Below are positions 46,901 through 54,654 of a stretch of DNA of 64,000 nucleotides, piece after piece. The DNA comes from Mucilaginibacter sp. OK268 (GTDB lineage Bacteria; Bacteroidota; Bacteroidia; Sphingobacteriales; Sphingobacteriaceae): assembly GCF_900103125.1 (NCBI RefSeq), contig NZ_FNJV01000001.1:1178001-1242000 (forward strand), written 5' to 3'. A model generated the notes under the pieces. That model was not told the DNA's origin and did not search any database. It saw only the letters and a list, made by a program, of their open reading frames with translations. The translations under genes and the position numbers were made by a program. How positions within the stretch are numbered: the stretch's first letter is position 1; every line of letters begins with the position of its first letter.

Positions 46901-47551
46901 AACGCCGTTCATTCCAAATGGATCCGATATGCCGATAACCGTTGTATTGTTTGTATGGTTGAGGAAGAATAGGGCGATAAAATAAAACAGGAACAAAAGG
47001 ATACCGCCAAAATAGATCACCTTCACATTGCGGGTTATGGCTACCAGGCCAAAGAACAACGATGAGGTAAAGAACAGGTTTGGTAACGCGATGGTGAAAA
47101 ATGGATATAAGTAATATAACAGGTGGTTTGGCCCATATTGAGCGCGATCTGTTTTACCAATAAGTGGGCCTATAATGGTGCCGAGATATATGCCGAGTAA
47201 AATAGCCAGCGCTATAACGAGCATAAAAACAAACGAACCCAGGTATCTGCCCCAGAAATAGCCGGGCTTGGTAATAGGGTAGGTGAGGTAATAATCTTTG
47301 GTTTGATATTCAATATCGCGGTAAATTGCCGAACCCATAACGGATGAGCTGATAAGCATCATCATCATGGTGATACCCGCACACCAAAACGTTATTAAAA
47401 AAGGCGAATTGATATGCTCTTTTTCGGCTACCGGCAAAGCGCCTGTAGAAAATGCGAACACGGTAAAAAGCAATACTGCGAAAAAATACAGGTAAAAGGC
47501 TGGCCTGCGGACCCTATTCTGGATCTCGAACAGAAATATTTTCAAGAACAT
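43901..47551 (-). CDS. ABC-2 permease fused to a degenerate M1-aminopeptidase-like domain
   Basis: A 1216-residue protein. Residues 1-600 hold two blocks of membrane helices of an ABC-2 permease (FYLYFFAVLLFTVFAF, FVFMLVIALAILLGIYLG, LLLIVVFCYLVHVI, LFAAVLIPMFLIVGAYIYY). Residues from about 610 on resemble the M1 aminopeptidase fold, presumably outside the membrane. The zinc motif expected as HEXXH reads RNLAQ (950-954) before QWW, so both His and the Glu are lost; an EG pair remains at 974-975. Metal-dependent peptidase activity is therefore unlikely. It lies 21 bases after its ATPase gene and is the last gene of the GntR/ABC operon. Its role is probably export or envelope stress response. 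Confidence 0.88.
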   Translation of the reverse strand: MFLKIFLFEIQNRVRRPAFYLYFFAVLLFTVFAFSTGALPVAEKEHINSPFLITFWCAGITMMMMLISSSVMGSAIYRDIEYQTKDYYLTYPITKPGYFWGRYLGSFVFMLVIALAILLGIYLGTIIGPLIGKTDRAQYGPNHLLYYLYPFFTIALPNLFFTSSLFFGLVAITRNVKVIYFGGILLFLFYFIALFFLNHTNNTTVIGISDPFGMNGVRYQMNNATATEQNNNLILISGPMAINRIIWPGLGLVILLFTYVRFNFEKFFSGKRDKATIDDINTKATNKAIKIPAVSFAGKYERRVLSNLVKLELLNIIRDNYFWIIVGSGSIFLGFVFWLGERNYGVQDLPRTVMLLSIFNDAFPFFIFFIIMFYTGETLQRDRLTRYAFINDSLPPPNWVLNGSKLIPLLVIGAGLSFIPFVIGVIVQLAKGYTALHLGTYFSYIFIILLPKLLLIVVFCYLVHVIINNKFAAYAVGVTLWIGFFFLELTGMFNYHLLLYSYTPNTGISDMDGMGHMIGPISWFNLYWLLGGGVLIIVAALFYYRGVSSSFKERLQLIPERFNKKTKLFAAVLIPMFLIVGAYIYYNVSYLNNYLSKDEQEDRAIIYEKVLKKYQSLPLPKVTRIKMKVDIFPDKQQEFVKAQVTITNKTDKPISKMLLDADGLNYFIAVNGKPVPFTNPLFYSRGFFNWFRPKQDTADFRLYQLRESLAPGDSVVLEVNSSVTHTGFTNGLYSVNLLHNGTFFTGGLPGLGYDDDDEVGSPYVRKKAGLPPKTAESEIPQNDPIGIKTLKAGKSADLLSLDVTVSTSGDQSVVTHGELVKQWKQSGRNYFHYIQDKPGMYVPFGIISARFADSRDSIMLDHKIYIDVYHHPEHNENTARFIDAYKEGLKYYSSVYGPYPFKNIRLAETSTYGPRESSTTILDTYAEYNSWNAHFTNPNEFDYLYFTTTRNLAQQWWRFQVAPNNTVGSLVIPEGLANYDALVMAEKKYGKANMRAIVLDQLWYYLFVRRRLEEREHSLIRANQWFEWSGKASVAMYGLRNLIGEDSLNNALREFKNAYAFKSQPPFAGANNLYHYLQKHVPDSLQYYMTDTWQKVTLYDSKVNTVTATKIAGKNEYKVTLKVNINKVWIDSKGNDVPALKMNDYIDIGIFAADTKDKNGRNRANLLYLQKYKLTRGNHQLTIITKGKPNAVGVDPFGTLIDRNPNDNMKTIDQIN

Positions 47552-47572
47552 AAGTTATTGTTTTTTAAGTGT

Positions 47573-48460
47573 TTACATGGTATTTACATCAACCCGTTTG
47601 GCGATGTTGCTGAAGTACACATCTTCGAGATTGGGGGTGGCGGGAACAAAGCCATCCTGTAGCCCGGTTTCCTGTAATATCCTGATATGGAGCTTGCCCG
47701 TTTTAAGTTGGGTAGATATCACATTATAAACATCGCGGTAATATTTGATCTCCGAGCGATCGATAGCTTTGGAATAGATCTTTCCGTTCAATTCATTTAC
47801 TGCAGTTTCAGGATCGCCGGCGTAAAGTACTTCACCCTGGCAAATAATGGCAAAGTTGGCGCAAAGCGTACTTACATCCTCAACAATATGAGTTGATAGG
47901 ATAACGATGGTATTTTCGCCCAGTTGGCTCAATAAGTTGTAAAAGCGATTACGTTCGGCCGGGTCAAGCCCTGCTGTGGGTTCATCGACGATAATCAGTT
48001 TGGGATCGCCAATAAGTGCCTGCGCTATGCCAAAGCGCTGCTTCATCCCGCCGGAATATGTGCCGAGGTGTTTTTTACGATCTTTGAACAGGTTAACTTT
48101 TTCAAGCAAGCCCTGTACCAGGTCTTTTCGTTCGGCATGATTGCCCACACCCTTTAGCTGAGCTATATGATCTAGCATACGCTCGGCCGATATTTTGGGA
48201 TAAACGCCAAACTCCTGTGGTAAATACCCCAGCAACTGCCGCACCTGCGTTTTGTTTTTCAATACATTAAGGTCGTCAAGAAACACACTTCCTGAATCAG
48301 CCTCCTGTAAAGTTGCTATGGTACGCATCAGTGATGATTTACCTGCTCCGTTAGGCCCAAGCAAACCAAACATGCCATTTGATAGTGTGAGCGATACGTT
48401 TTTTAACGCATGCACACCATTGGCATAGGTTTTTGAAAGAGAATCGATAATTAATTTCAT
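47573..48460 (-). CDS. ABC transporter ATP-binding protein
   Basis: A 295-residue ABC ATPase of the ABC-2 exporter class. It has Walker A GPNGAGKSS (near residues 35-43), the Q-loop in YLPQEFGVYP, the signature YSGGMKQR, Walker B LIIVDEPTAGLDPAERNRFY and the switch His in LSTHIVED. The C-terminal tail includes a segment ending NLEDVYFSNIAKRV, usual for these ATPases. Its start overlaps the upstream gene stop (ATGA), which points to translational coupling, and it is 21 bases ahead of the permease/M1-like gene, its most likely partner. Confidence 0.93.
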   Translation of the reverse strand: MKLIIDSLSKTYANGVHALKNVSLTLSNGMFGLLGPNGAGKSSLMRTIATLQEADSGSVFLDDLNVLKNKTQVRQLLGYLPQEFGVYPKISAERMLDHIAQLKGVGNHAERKDLVQGLLEKVNLFKDRKKHLGTYSGGMKQRFGIAQALIGDPKLIIVDEPTAGLDPAERNRFYNLLSQLGENTIVILSTHIVEDVSTLCANFAIICQGEVLYAGDPETAVNELNGKIYSKAIDRSEIKYYRDVYNVISTQLKTGKLHIRILQETGLQDGFVPATPNLEDVYFSNIAKRVDVNTM

Positions 48461-49200
48461 GGCTGTTTAAGTTTTAAAATATTTTGCGATGCACCATTTA
48501 CAATAAGTTTGGCACTATCGGCTATATGGTAATTGAATTGCGTATCGCCAGCCTCCCTGATCCATAAACGACTCTTGTTCCTGATATCAAGCTGGGCTTT
48601 GCCGATATGATTACCCTTACCGAGGGTAAGATTTGATGCGCTGCCATTAGTTATACCCGTTACGGCATCTAGGGTACCTATGCTATTATTTTGGAGTAGG
48701 ATGTTACTGGCATGGTCCTGTGTTATTTTTAAATGGTTGCTTGTAAAACCACTTATAATGGTTGAACGCCATTTAAAATCTTCAGCAGCAAGTGTATCTA
48801 TCACCTGGTTTTCGCCTGCTGTATAACGGGCATCGGCAATAAAGGCGTGGAGTTCAGGACATGAAACATACATGACGTAGGATGATCGCACGTTATGATA
48901 ATTGGATTTGAAATGTGCTTCCACATTTAAGGTATCTCCATGCTGGTTTATTTTAGCATATTCAATAGCATCCGGATCGGCAAGTACCTTAAAAGGTCCT
49001 TTCACAACTATCATGTTTATAGCGGTAGATGATTTGAGATTGATCACCTTAAAGCCACTTAAATTTAACTTGATAAAGTTGCCATATGGATTTCTGAAAT
49101 CTCCCTTTTTATATTCGGCCCTGAGCTGAAAATCGTATAAGACAACCGATAGCAGGAGCAGGGTTATGGCGGCTGTTAAAAATTTATTACTTGTTTTCAT
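48457..49200 (-). CDS. Membrane-anchored DUF2807-like beta-helical protein
   Basis: A 247-residue protein with one N-terminal membrane helix (FLTAAITLLLLSVVLY) and a repetitive beta region resembling the putative auto-transporter adhesin head domain (DUF2807): NLSGFKVINLKSSTAINMIV, IDTLAAEDFKWRSTIISGFTS, NSIGTLDAVTGITNGSASNL. It has no catalytic motif that I can see. It overlaps GntR upstream by 14 bases and the ATPase downstream by 4. Its place between regulator and transporter suggests a sensory or structural envelope role in the same system. Confidence 0.7.
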   Translation of the reverse strand: MKTSNKFLTAAITLLLLSVVLYDFQLRAEYKKGDFRNPYGNFIKLNLSGFKVINLKSSTAINMIVVKGPFKVLADPDAIEYAKINQHGDTLNVEAHFKSNYHNVRSSYVMYVSCPELHAFIADARYTAGENQVIDTLAAEDFKWRSTIISGFTSNHLKITQDHASNILLQNNSIGTLDAVTGITNGSASNLTLGKGNHIGKAQLDIRNKSRLWIREAGDTQFNYHIADSAKLIVNGASQNILKLKQP

Positions 49201-49591
49201 CCTGATTATGTTTAGGTGTTATGGCGGCCTGGTTGTTTTGAAATTGTGTGTATTGTTCGCTGATCTCTTTTATTGAAATATCAAGCAGGTACATGTTCTT
49301 AAATAGCTCTGGCAGGTTTTGGCGTACAAAACTCTCTTTACGATATGCCTTAACTTTAACAAAGCCATCGGTGGCAACAAACAAACCAAGTCCGCGTTTA
49401 TTGTAAATTATTTCCAGGCCCTGCAAAAACTCGTATGAACGCATAACCGTGTTAGGGTTTACTTCCAGTTCAACAGCCATATCGCGCACCGATGGTATTT
49501 TCTGATCGGCGGGCCATTTGCCCATCAAGATCTGATCGCACACAAAAGCAGCTATCTGGAGGTATATCGCTTCGTTATCCTTAAATTCCAT
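49187..49591 (-). CDS. GntR family transcriptional regulator (YtrA-like)
   Basis: A 134-residue regulator: a GntR winged helix-turn-helix over about residues 8-75 (DQKIPSVRDMAVELEVNPNT, then VMRSYEFLQ and KRGLGLFVA) and a short helical tail. The small size with no large effector domain is the YtrA pattern. YtrA-type regulators commonly repress their own ABC-transporter operons, often in response to envelope-active compounds. Its position inside a six-gene ABC operon fits autoregulation. It is 11 bases downstream of the permease gene and overlaps the next gene. Confidence 0.92.
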   Translation of the reverse strand: MEFKDNEAIYLQIAAFVCDQILMGKWPADQKIPSVRDMAVELEVNPNTVMRSYEFLQGLEIIYNKRGLGLFVATDGFVKVKAYRKESFVRQNLPELFKNMYLLDISIKEISEQYTQFQNNQAAITPKHNQDENK

Positions 49592-49602
49592 TTCGTGTTC
49601 CT

Positions 49603-50373
49603 TTAAGCCTGTTTTTCCTTAAGCCTGAAATAAGTAGCTATCCAGAATAGCAATATCACTATCGATAAGGATGCAAAAATCCAAAGCGTTTGTTCGTAAC
49701 CGACGCTAAGAGAGTAAAAGTTATGGCCCTCCGTAAAATTCAGGAAGCCGAACGGTGTAGCCGGAAATATATTACGCCCCATAATGGATCGCAAAAAGAA
49801 CGTATTACAAATAATAAGGAATGCATAGCTTATAAAAAAGCAAAAGGCAATTTTAATAAAATGCAGTTTTTCAAAAACGATTGCGCCATACATGCTAATA
49901 GCATGCAGCAGCGAAAAAAGAATAATTAATATCGAAAATCTGTCCTGAAAAATGCTGAAGATTTCGCTGTTATGCCCAGGCCAGTGTTTTATGCTGATGA
50001 GGCCAAGCAGAACGATATAAAATACAGTCGTATATACGATCATGAACAAAGGGTAAGAGTAAAACCAGCCTACCAGGTATTTTTCAAATGTAGACGCAGG
50101 CAGACTCAAAGCCGGTATGGCTTTTCTTTTATCGCCCATATCGGCAAAAATAGTACTGGTGAAAACACTGCCGGCAATGAGCATGAGTATTGCAAACAAC
50201 GCGGTTTGAAAGCCGGCATCCATAGGTCCGGGAATCATGTAAAATATAAATGAGCCGCCTAATACCATTACACCGGCCAAAACACTAATCGACATTAAAT
50301 AAGTTCGATAATGCTCAGCGCTGTGCTTAATGAGTAGTCGCGAAAAACGATTAAAGCTGAAAAAATTATTCAT
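49603..50373 (-). CDS. ABC-2 type transporter permease
   Basis: A 256-residue integral membrane protein with about six hydrophobic helices, among them MSISVLAGVMVLGGSFIFYM, ALFAILMLIAGSVFTSTIFA, LFMIVYTTVFYIVLLGLISI, FCFFISYAFLIICNTFFL and IFASLSIVILLFWIATYF. It has no binding or catalytic motif. Its start overlaps the upstream ATPase gene by 8 bases, so the two form one transporter, and the GntR gene follows. Families of this kind export or remodel lipids, peptides or antibiotics; the substrate is unknown. Confidence 0.82.
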   Translation of the reverse strand: MNNFFSFNRFSRLLIKHSAEHYRTYLMSISVLAGVMVLGGSFIFYMIPGPMDAGFQTALFAILMLIAGSVFTSTIFADMGDKRKAIPALSLPASTFEKYLVGWFYSYPLFMIVYTTVFYIVLLGLISIKHWPGHNSEIFSIFQDRFSILIILFSLLHAISMYGAIVFEKLHFIKIAFCFFISYAFLIICNTFFLRSIMGRNIFPATPFGFLNFTEGHNFYSLSVGYEQTLWIFASLSIVILLFWIATYFRLKEKQA

Positions 50374-51214
50374 GATAGGCAGATGGCTTTAGTGTATTTA
50401 ACAATTTAGTATTGCCACTTGTAGCAGCGTTAAAAAGCAGCTCAAGATCCATTTTGCTGAACTTTCCTGCGGTGTTTTCTAATATGGCATATTTGCCTTT
50501 AAACGAGTCTTCTTCATACAATACAGGCAAACCATCTGTATCGTTAAACACACCAAAAATTAATTTTTCGGTAAGTTCATCAACTGATTGTTCAATCACT
50601 ATCCGGTGATCGTCCAGTATCAATACGGTATCAATGAGGCTGTCCAGATCGCGTACCTGGTGGGTTGATATCACAATACATCTGTCATCGTTCAGCACGG
50701 ATGCTATCAGTTTCCTGAATTGCACTTTCGATGGGATATCCAGACCGTTGGTAGGTTCATCCATGATAAGTGCGCCTGTATTGGTGGCCAGCCCGAAAGC
50801 TATAACTGTTTTCTTTTGTTGCCCATATGACATTTTGCTCATCGGTAAAGCATCGTCAATATCCAAAGTTTTCAGGTAACCATAAAAATCAATGGTGCTG
50901 AATTTGGGATAAAAGCCTGCCGTACGTTTAAGGAATTGCGCTGGTGTTAGCACTGGTACATGAACCTCTTCGGCAATAAAATAAAGCTCCTGTAAAACAG
51001 ACACAGATCTTTTTGCACTTTCCACACCATTGATCATACATTTGCCCGACGCGGGAAATGCCAATCCTGCAATGTTTTTTAATAAGGTTGATTTACCTGC
51101 CCCGTTTTTTCCGAGCAACCCATAAATATGACCGGCACTAAGGTTTAGGCTAAGGTCCTTAAACAAAGAGCGTTTGCGGTCATAACTGAAATTCAAATTG
51201 TTTATTTGAATCAT
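50366..51214 (-). CDS. ABC transporter ATP-binding protein, first gene of the operon
   Basis: A 282-residue ABC ATPase with Walker A GKNGAGKST (near residues 35-43), a variant signature MSYGQQKK in place of LSGGQ, Walker B ALIMDEPTNGLD and the switch His in ISTHQVRDLD. The signature variation is common in ABC-2/YtrB-like ATPases. It is the promoter-proximal gene and overlaps its permease. A clear promoter lies 31 bases upstream. Confidence 0.92.
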   Translation of the reverse strand: MIQINNLNFSYDRKRSLFKDLSLNLSAGHIYGLLGKNGAGKSTLLKNIAGLAFPASGKCMINGVESAKRSVSVLQELYFIAEEVHVPVLTPAQFLKRTAGFYPKFSTIDFYGYLKTLDIDDALPMSKMSYGQQKKTVIAFGLATNTGALIMDEPTNGLDIPSKVQFRKLIASVLNDDRCIVISTHQVRDLDSLIDTVLILDDHRIVIEQSVDELTEKLIFGVFNDTDGLPVLYEEDSFKGKYAILENTAGKFSKMDLELLFNAATSGNTKLLNTLKPSAYHE

Positions 51215-51244
51215 TGTTTTAGTGTATTAGTTAAGTAGTACAGT

Positions 51245-51274
51245 CAAATGTAAGAAAAGAATTTATAAATCAAA
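51245..51274 (-). promoter_or_regulatory. Bacteroidota-type promoter of the GntR/ABC operon
   Basis: Read on the - strand, TTTG (51274-51271), an 18-base spacer and TACATTTG (51252-51245) match the consensus TTTG-N(about 19)-TANNTTTG. It is the best promoter match I found in the window, 31 bases before the ATPase start. Confidence 0.72.
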
Positions 51275-51567
51275 TCTTATGATGAAATTATTTTACAATT
51301 ATATCCCTTGAACTTCTTTACATCACATTTAGCTTGAAATTCTTCTTTTTTTAATCTATGTTGTTCTGATATCGTTTCTTGGAAGGCAATGTATCAGAAG
51401 CCGCTGGGGATAGATTTAAGAACAAAAGCTGATAGTTATTCGTCTGACCGAACCGAAACTGAGATTTGTAAATAGCAGAAATTTTATTGCCAAGCCCAAC
51501 TTGCATAAAACCCAGTGTTAGTGGCAGTTTTTAATCAAGATTGTAGCCTATTATTATTTACTATACC

Positions 51568-52416
51568 TTATTTTTTAAATGAAAATAGCCATGGGAACAA
51601 ATCCGGTTCAGCAAATACCTTGGCTTCAATGTCATGTTTTAAGCCTGGGTATTCCGTATATTTCGCATTTTTTGCACCGCTTTGTCGCAATGCTTTTATC
51701 AGGCTCCTATCTGGCCATGGGTTAATAATGTCATCGACCGCACCGTGAAAGATCCACACGGGAACGTTGACAGCCCTTTTTGGATATAGCTCTACGTTAG
51801 CCTGTCCGCATATAGGAAAAGCAGCCGCAAAATAACCAGGATAATGGATGACCAGATCGTAAGCGCCAAAGCCGCCAAGCGAAGTGCCGCCCAGGTAAAT
51901 TCTTTTTCTGTCTGCGATTTTATGTTTAGCCAAACTGTCCATTAAAAGTTTTACCATCCGTTCCGGTGTTGAAAGGGCCAGGGTGTTCATCTGATGGTTA
52001 AATGCTGCTGTTGTATCGTAGGGCGGCCCCGGAGGGTTTTTGAACCACATACTGTCTGCAGGACATTGCGGAAAAACTACAAGCGCAGGAAATTTTTTCC
52101 GGAACCGATCCTTTAAAAAATCTTTGCCGGCTCCGTAATACGGAGCACTTCCGCCGAGTTGCCGTTCATTATCATTCCCCCTAAAGCCTGCACCATGCAA
52201 GTAAACAATTAAAGGGTATGGTTTTTTGGAGTCATAGTTTTCAGGATATAATATCCGGTAACGCAGCGTGTCTTTGCCCTGAATAAATAGCGCTTTTTGA
52301 TATAGATGGAAATCCTGCGCCTGGCAGAAATGAGGACTTATCAACAATGCCAAAACTACCAGGATACCCTTGATCAATGTATTTCCCGTGGTCGAAATTT
52401 TAAATCTTGTTTTCAT
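51568..52416 (-). CDS. Secreted alpha/beta-hydrolase, esterase or peptidase (CE1-like)
   Basis: A 282-residue secreted serine hydrolase with a signal peptide (LVVLALLISPHFCQAQ). It shows YPLIVYLHGAGFRGNDNERQ for the oxyanion region, the nucleophile Ser179 in GGTSLGGFGAYD, the acid Asp in HGAVDDIINP and the His in GLKHDIE near the end. It resembles the phospholipase/carbohydrate-esterase-like group often found beside polysaccharide genes. Acyl-ester removal from plant glycans is possible but not shown. It faces away from the ABC operon, whose promoter lies about 300 bases beyond its stop, and appears to be a single-gene unit. Confidence 0.82.
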   Translation of the reverse strand: MKTRFKISTTGNTLIKGILVVLALLISPHFCQAQDFHLYQKALFIQGKDTLRYRILYPENYDSKKPYPLIVYLHGAGFRGNDNERQLGGSAPYYGAGKDFLKDRFRKKFPALVVFPQCPADSMWFKNPPGPPYDTTAAFNHQMNTLALSTPERMVKLLMDSLAKHKIADRKRIYLGGTSLGGFGAYDLVIHYPGYFAAAFPICGQANVELYPKRAVNVPVWIFHGAVDDIINPWPDRSLIKALRQSGAKNAKYTEYPGLKHDIEAKVFAEPDLFPWLFSFKK

Positions 52417-52577
52417 CGTTTATTGAATCTTTTGTTTAAACCAGATGACACATTTGTAGCGTATATATTTTGCCTGGGTGTAACAATGGTGTTTGCATTA
52501 ATTTGGAAATTAAGAACTAAAGCTACGAAGGGGCGCAGCCTTAAAATAGGATGAGATTAGCCTGATGCCTGAACGAG

Positions 52578-53369
52578 TTACAATTTCTGATATTGCGCCG
52601 GTAAAAATCCGGTCACTTCCTTGAAGGTGCGTGTAAAATGGCTTTGATCAAAAAAGCCACATGCATAAGCAACACTGGTAAGCGAATTACCAGGGGATTT
52701 TATAAGCGAAAGCGATTTTTCAATTTTTAATTTACGCATGTATTCGCCCAATGTACAGGAAAAATACCTCGGAAAATATTTTGATATAGTTACAGGGTGA
52801 ACACCTATAATAGTAGCCATATCGTGCAGCGTTATGGTTTCGTTCCAGTCGTCATGCAATAGTTCTTCTATTTTTTTAACCCAGGAAGGTAGTGCAGATG
52901 TATTAGCCAGTTTTTCGGAATGAGCTAACAAGTTAAATAACAACAAATGTATGGAAGGCGAGGAAAATTGATCGTCTGTAACTAGTTCTTTATAGATTTT
53001 CAGCATTAAAAATATAAAGTCTGGTTTTTTTGTCAGGACAGAAATGCTGTTTTCAGAAGTTAAATAACGTTCGTAGAAATGCTGTTCGATTTCGATATTA
53101 ACATGCCTGGAATTATCCGCTACATTCATTACCTCGTGATATTCACCCGCATAATTAAATGTCAGTCTGCCGGGGAGTAACTCACTGGTGTCTTTCTTTT
53201 TTAATTTGCAGCCGCCATGAATAACAAAACTGATATTGGTATTATCATGACAATGTCGCTCTTTATTAAAGTTACTTTTTTGGTAACATGTAATGCTGGC
53301 AATGACGTCATCGTCACCTACCATTGTCATTATATCTCCGGTATACGTTCCTTTTCCTAATGCTTGCAT
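52578..53369 (-). CDS. AraC family transcriptional regulator
   Basis: A 263-residue regulator with an N-terminal cupin-like sensing domain (ERHCHDNTNISFVIHGGC, EYHEVMNV) and a C-terminal AraC double helix-turn-helix at about residues 165-263 (ITLHDMATIIGVHPVTISKY, SLTSVAYACGFFDQSHFTRT, ending EVTGFLPAQYQ). It starts 23 bases after the GlxA-like regulator ends, so the two are co-transcribed. Target genes are unknown. Confidence 0.92.
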   Translation of the reverse strand: MQALGKGTYTGDIMTMVGDDDVIASITCYQKSNFNKERHCHDNTNISFVIHGGCKLKKKDTSELLPGRLTFNYAGEYHEVMNVADNSRHVNIEIEQHFYERYLTSENSISVLTKKPDFIFLMLKIYKELVTDDQFSSPSIHLLLFNLLAHSEKLANTSALPSWVKKIEELLHDDWNETITLHDMATIIGVHPVTISKYFPRYFSCTLGEYMRKLKIEKSLSLIKSPGNSLTSVAYACGFFDQSHFTRTFKEVTGFLPAQYQKL

Positions 53370-53392
53370 TTAAATCTGAATAAATCAAAATA

Positions 53393-54373
53393 TCAATTTT
53401 CTACTGCCACTTTACTATACTTATTTCTGTATTCAATTGGCGTAATTCCAGTAACCCTTTTGAATACATCCCTGAATGCTTTCATATCACTATAACCAAC
53501 ATCAAACATAACTTCCGATACATTTTTTCTTGAGCTTTCAAAACTGCGTTTGGCGGCTTCAATTCTTACCCTTTGTACATATTCAACAGGCGTATTATTG
53601 GTAGCCAGTTTAAATCTTCTTTCAAAGGTCCTTTGGCTAATGTCTACTTTATCTGCAAGGCCATTAATAGTTAATTTATCCTGATAGCTTTTTTCGATAT
53701 AGTTTTGTGTTTGTAAAATCTCCTTATCATTGTGGGCTTTCTGTCCGGTGAAAATTGTAAAAGCACCCTGACTGTTCCGATCTATATCTATGGCAAAATA
53801 TTTGGCGGCCAAAATAGCGGTATTTCGATCGGTGTATTTTTCTAATATATAAAGCAGCAAATTCCATATCGAATTTGCGCCGCCACTCGAATAAATTTTA
53901 CCTTCATCAGTAATAACAGAACCCTCTACAATATTTATTTCCGGGAACATATCACGAAACTGATTATAATAAGCCCAATGAGTAGAGCATCGCTTACCAT
54001 TTACCAGGCCGGTTTCTCCTAACAGGAAAGCCCCTATGCATAAACTTGCGACCTCGCTGCCATTTTGGTGCATTTTTTTTATCCAGGGAATTACTTTCTC
54101 ATTTGCTTTTATCGCTGTATCAATTTCTCCATAAATGGCTGGTATTATGATCAGATCAGTTTCCTGAATGTCTTTTATTAGCCGGTCTATTTTTACGGAG
54201 TATTCGCCATCATTGGTAGCTATATAATTTTTTAAGCCTACATATTCCACATCAAATAAAGGTTTTTTATCAAATGCTTTTAAAAAATCATTGGCTGTTT
54301 TAAACAAACGGTAGGGCGGGGTTACGGCCTCAATGGCCGCATTTTCCGGCACATAAACAGACACTTTTTTCAT
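53393..54373 (-). CDS. GlxA-like regulator: DJ-1/PfpI domain plus AraC helix-turn-helix
   Basis: A 326-residue regulator with an N-terminal DJ-1/PfpI-type domain (residues about 3-185; nucleophile-elbow Cys in SLCIGAFLLGETGLVNGKRC) and an AraC-type DNA-binding domain near 225-320 (LTINGLADKVDISQRTFERR, then VSEVMFDVGYSDMKAFRDVF and GITPIEYRNKY). Such proteins usually sense small metabolites. It is divergent from an alpha/beta hydrolase, and the shared intergenic region carries a 19-bp inverted repeat that could be its operator. Confidence 0.93.
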   Translation of the reverse strand: MKKVSVYVPENAAIEAVTPPYRLFKTANDFLKAFDKKPLFDVEYVGLKNYIATNDGEYSVKIDRLIKDIQETDLIIIPAIYGEIDTAIKANEKVIPWIKKMHQNGSEVASLCIGAFLLGETGLVNGKRCSTHWAYYNQFRDMFPEINIVEGSVITDEGKIYSSGGANSIWNLLLYILEKYTDRNTAILAAKYFAIDIDRNSQGAFTIFTGQKAHNDKEILQTQNYIEKSYQDKLTINGLADKVDISQRTFERRFKLATNNTPVEYVQRVRIEAAKRSFESSRKNVSEVMFDVGYSDMKAFRDVFKRVTGITPIEYRNKYSKVAVEN

Positions 54374-54448
54374 TGGAATAATTATTCGTTAATAAGTTGT
54401 TTTTTTAATAGTACTCATAAGTGCTGCACAGTTTGGTTTTTTAATGGT

Positions 54449-54514
54449 AATGAAGCTATCATGAGCTGTATTTTTCATTCATGTTTGTGAACTGTAGCTC
54501 ATGATGGTTTCATT
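54449..54514. promoter_or_regulatory. Long inverted repeat between the GlxA-like gene and the hydrolase
   Basis: The arm AATGAAGCTATCATGAGCT (54449-54467) faces AGCTCATGATGGTTTCATT (54496-54514), 16 of 19 positions paired, including a perfect inner 10 bp, across 28 bases. It sits about 75 bases from one start codon and 140 from the other. It is a candidate operator for one of the AraC-type regulators. Confidence 0.55.
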
Positions 54515-54654
54515 GTTATATTTTCTTTTCCTAAAGATAAATATGTTTTGGCGGAATTTACCCTCTAAGTTGTCGTTTTTACACAGCCCCAGATCCTGAA
54601 GTAAATCCCAACTTTGTATTGTCAATAAGTTTCAAACTAAATTTAAATATCGAC

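Noticed and set aside
52306..52554. 82-codon + strand frame overlapping the esterase start
   Set aside because: Half of it is antisense to the esterase signal peptide; no recognised motif, despite a hydrophobic segment.
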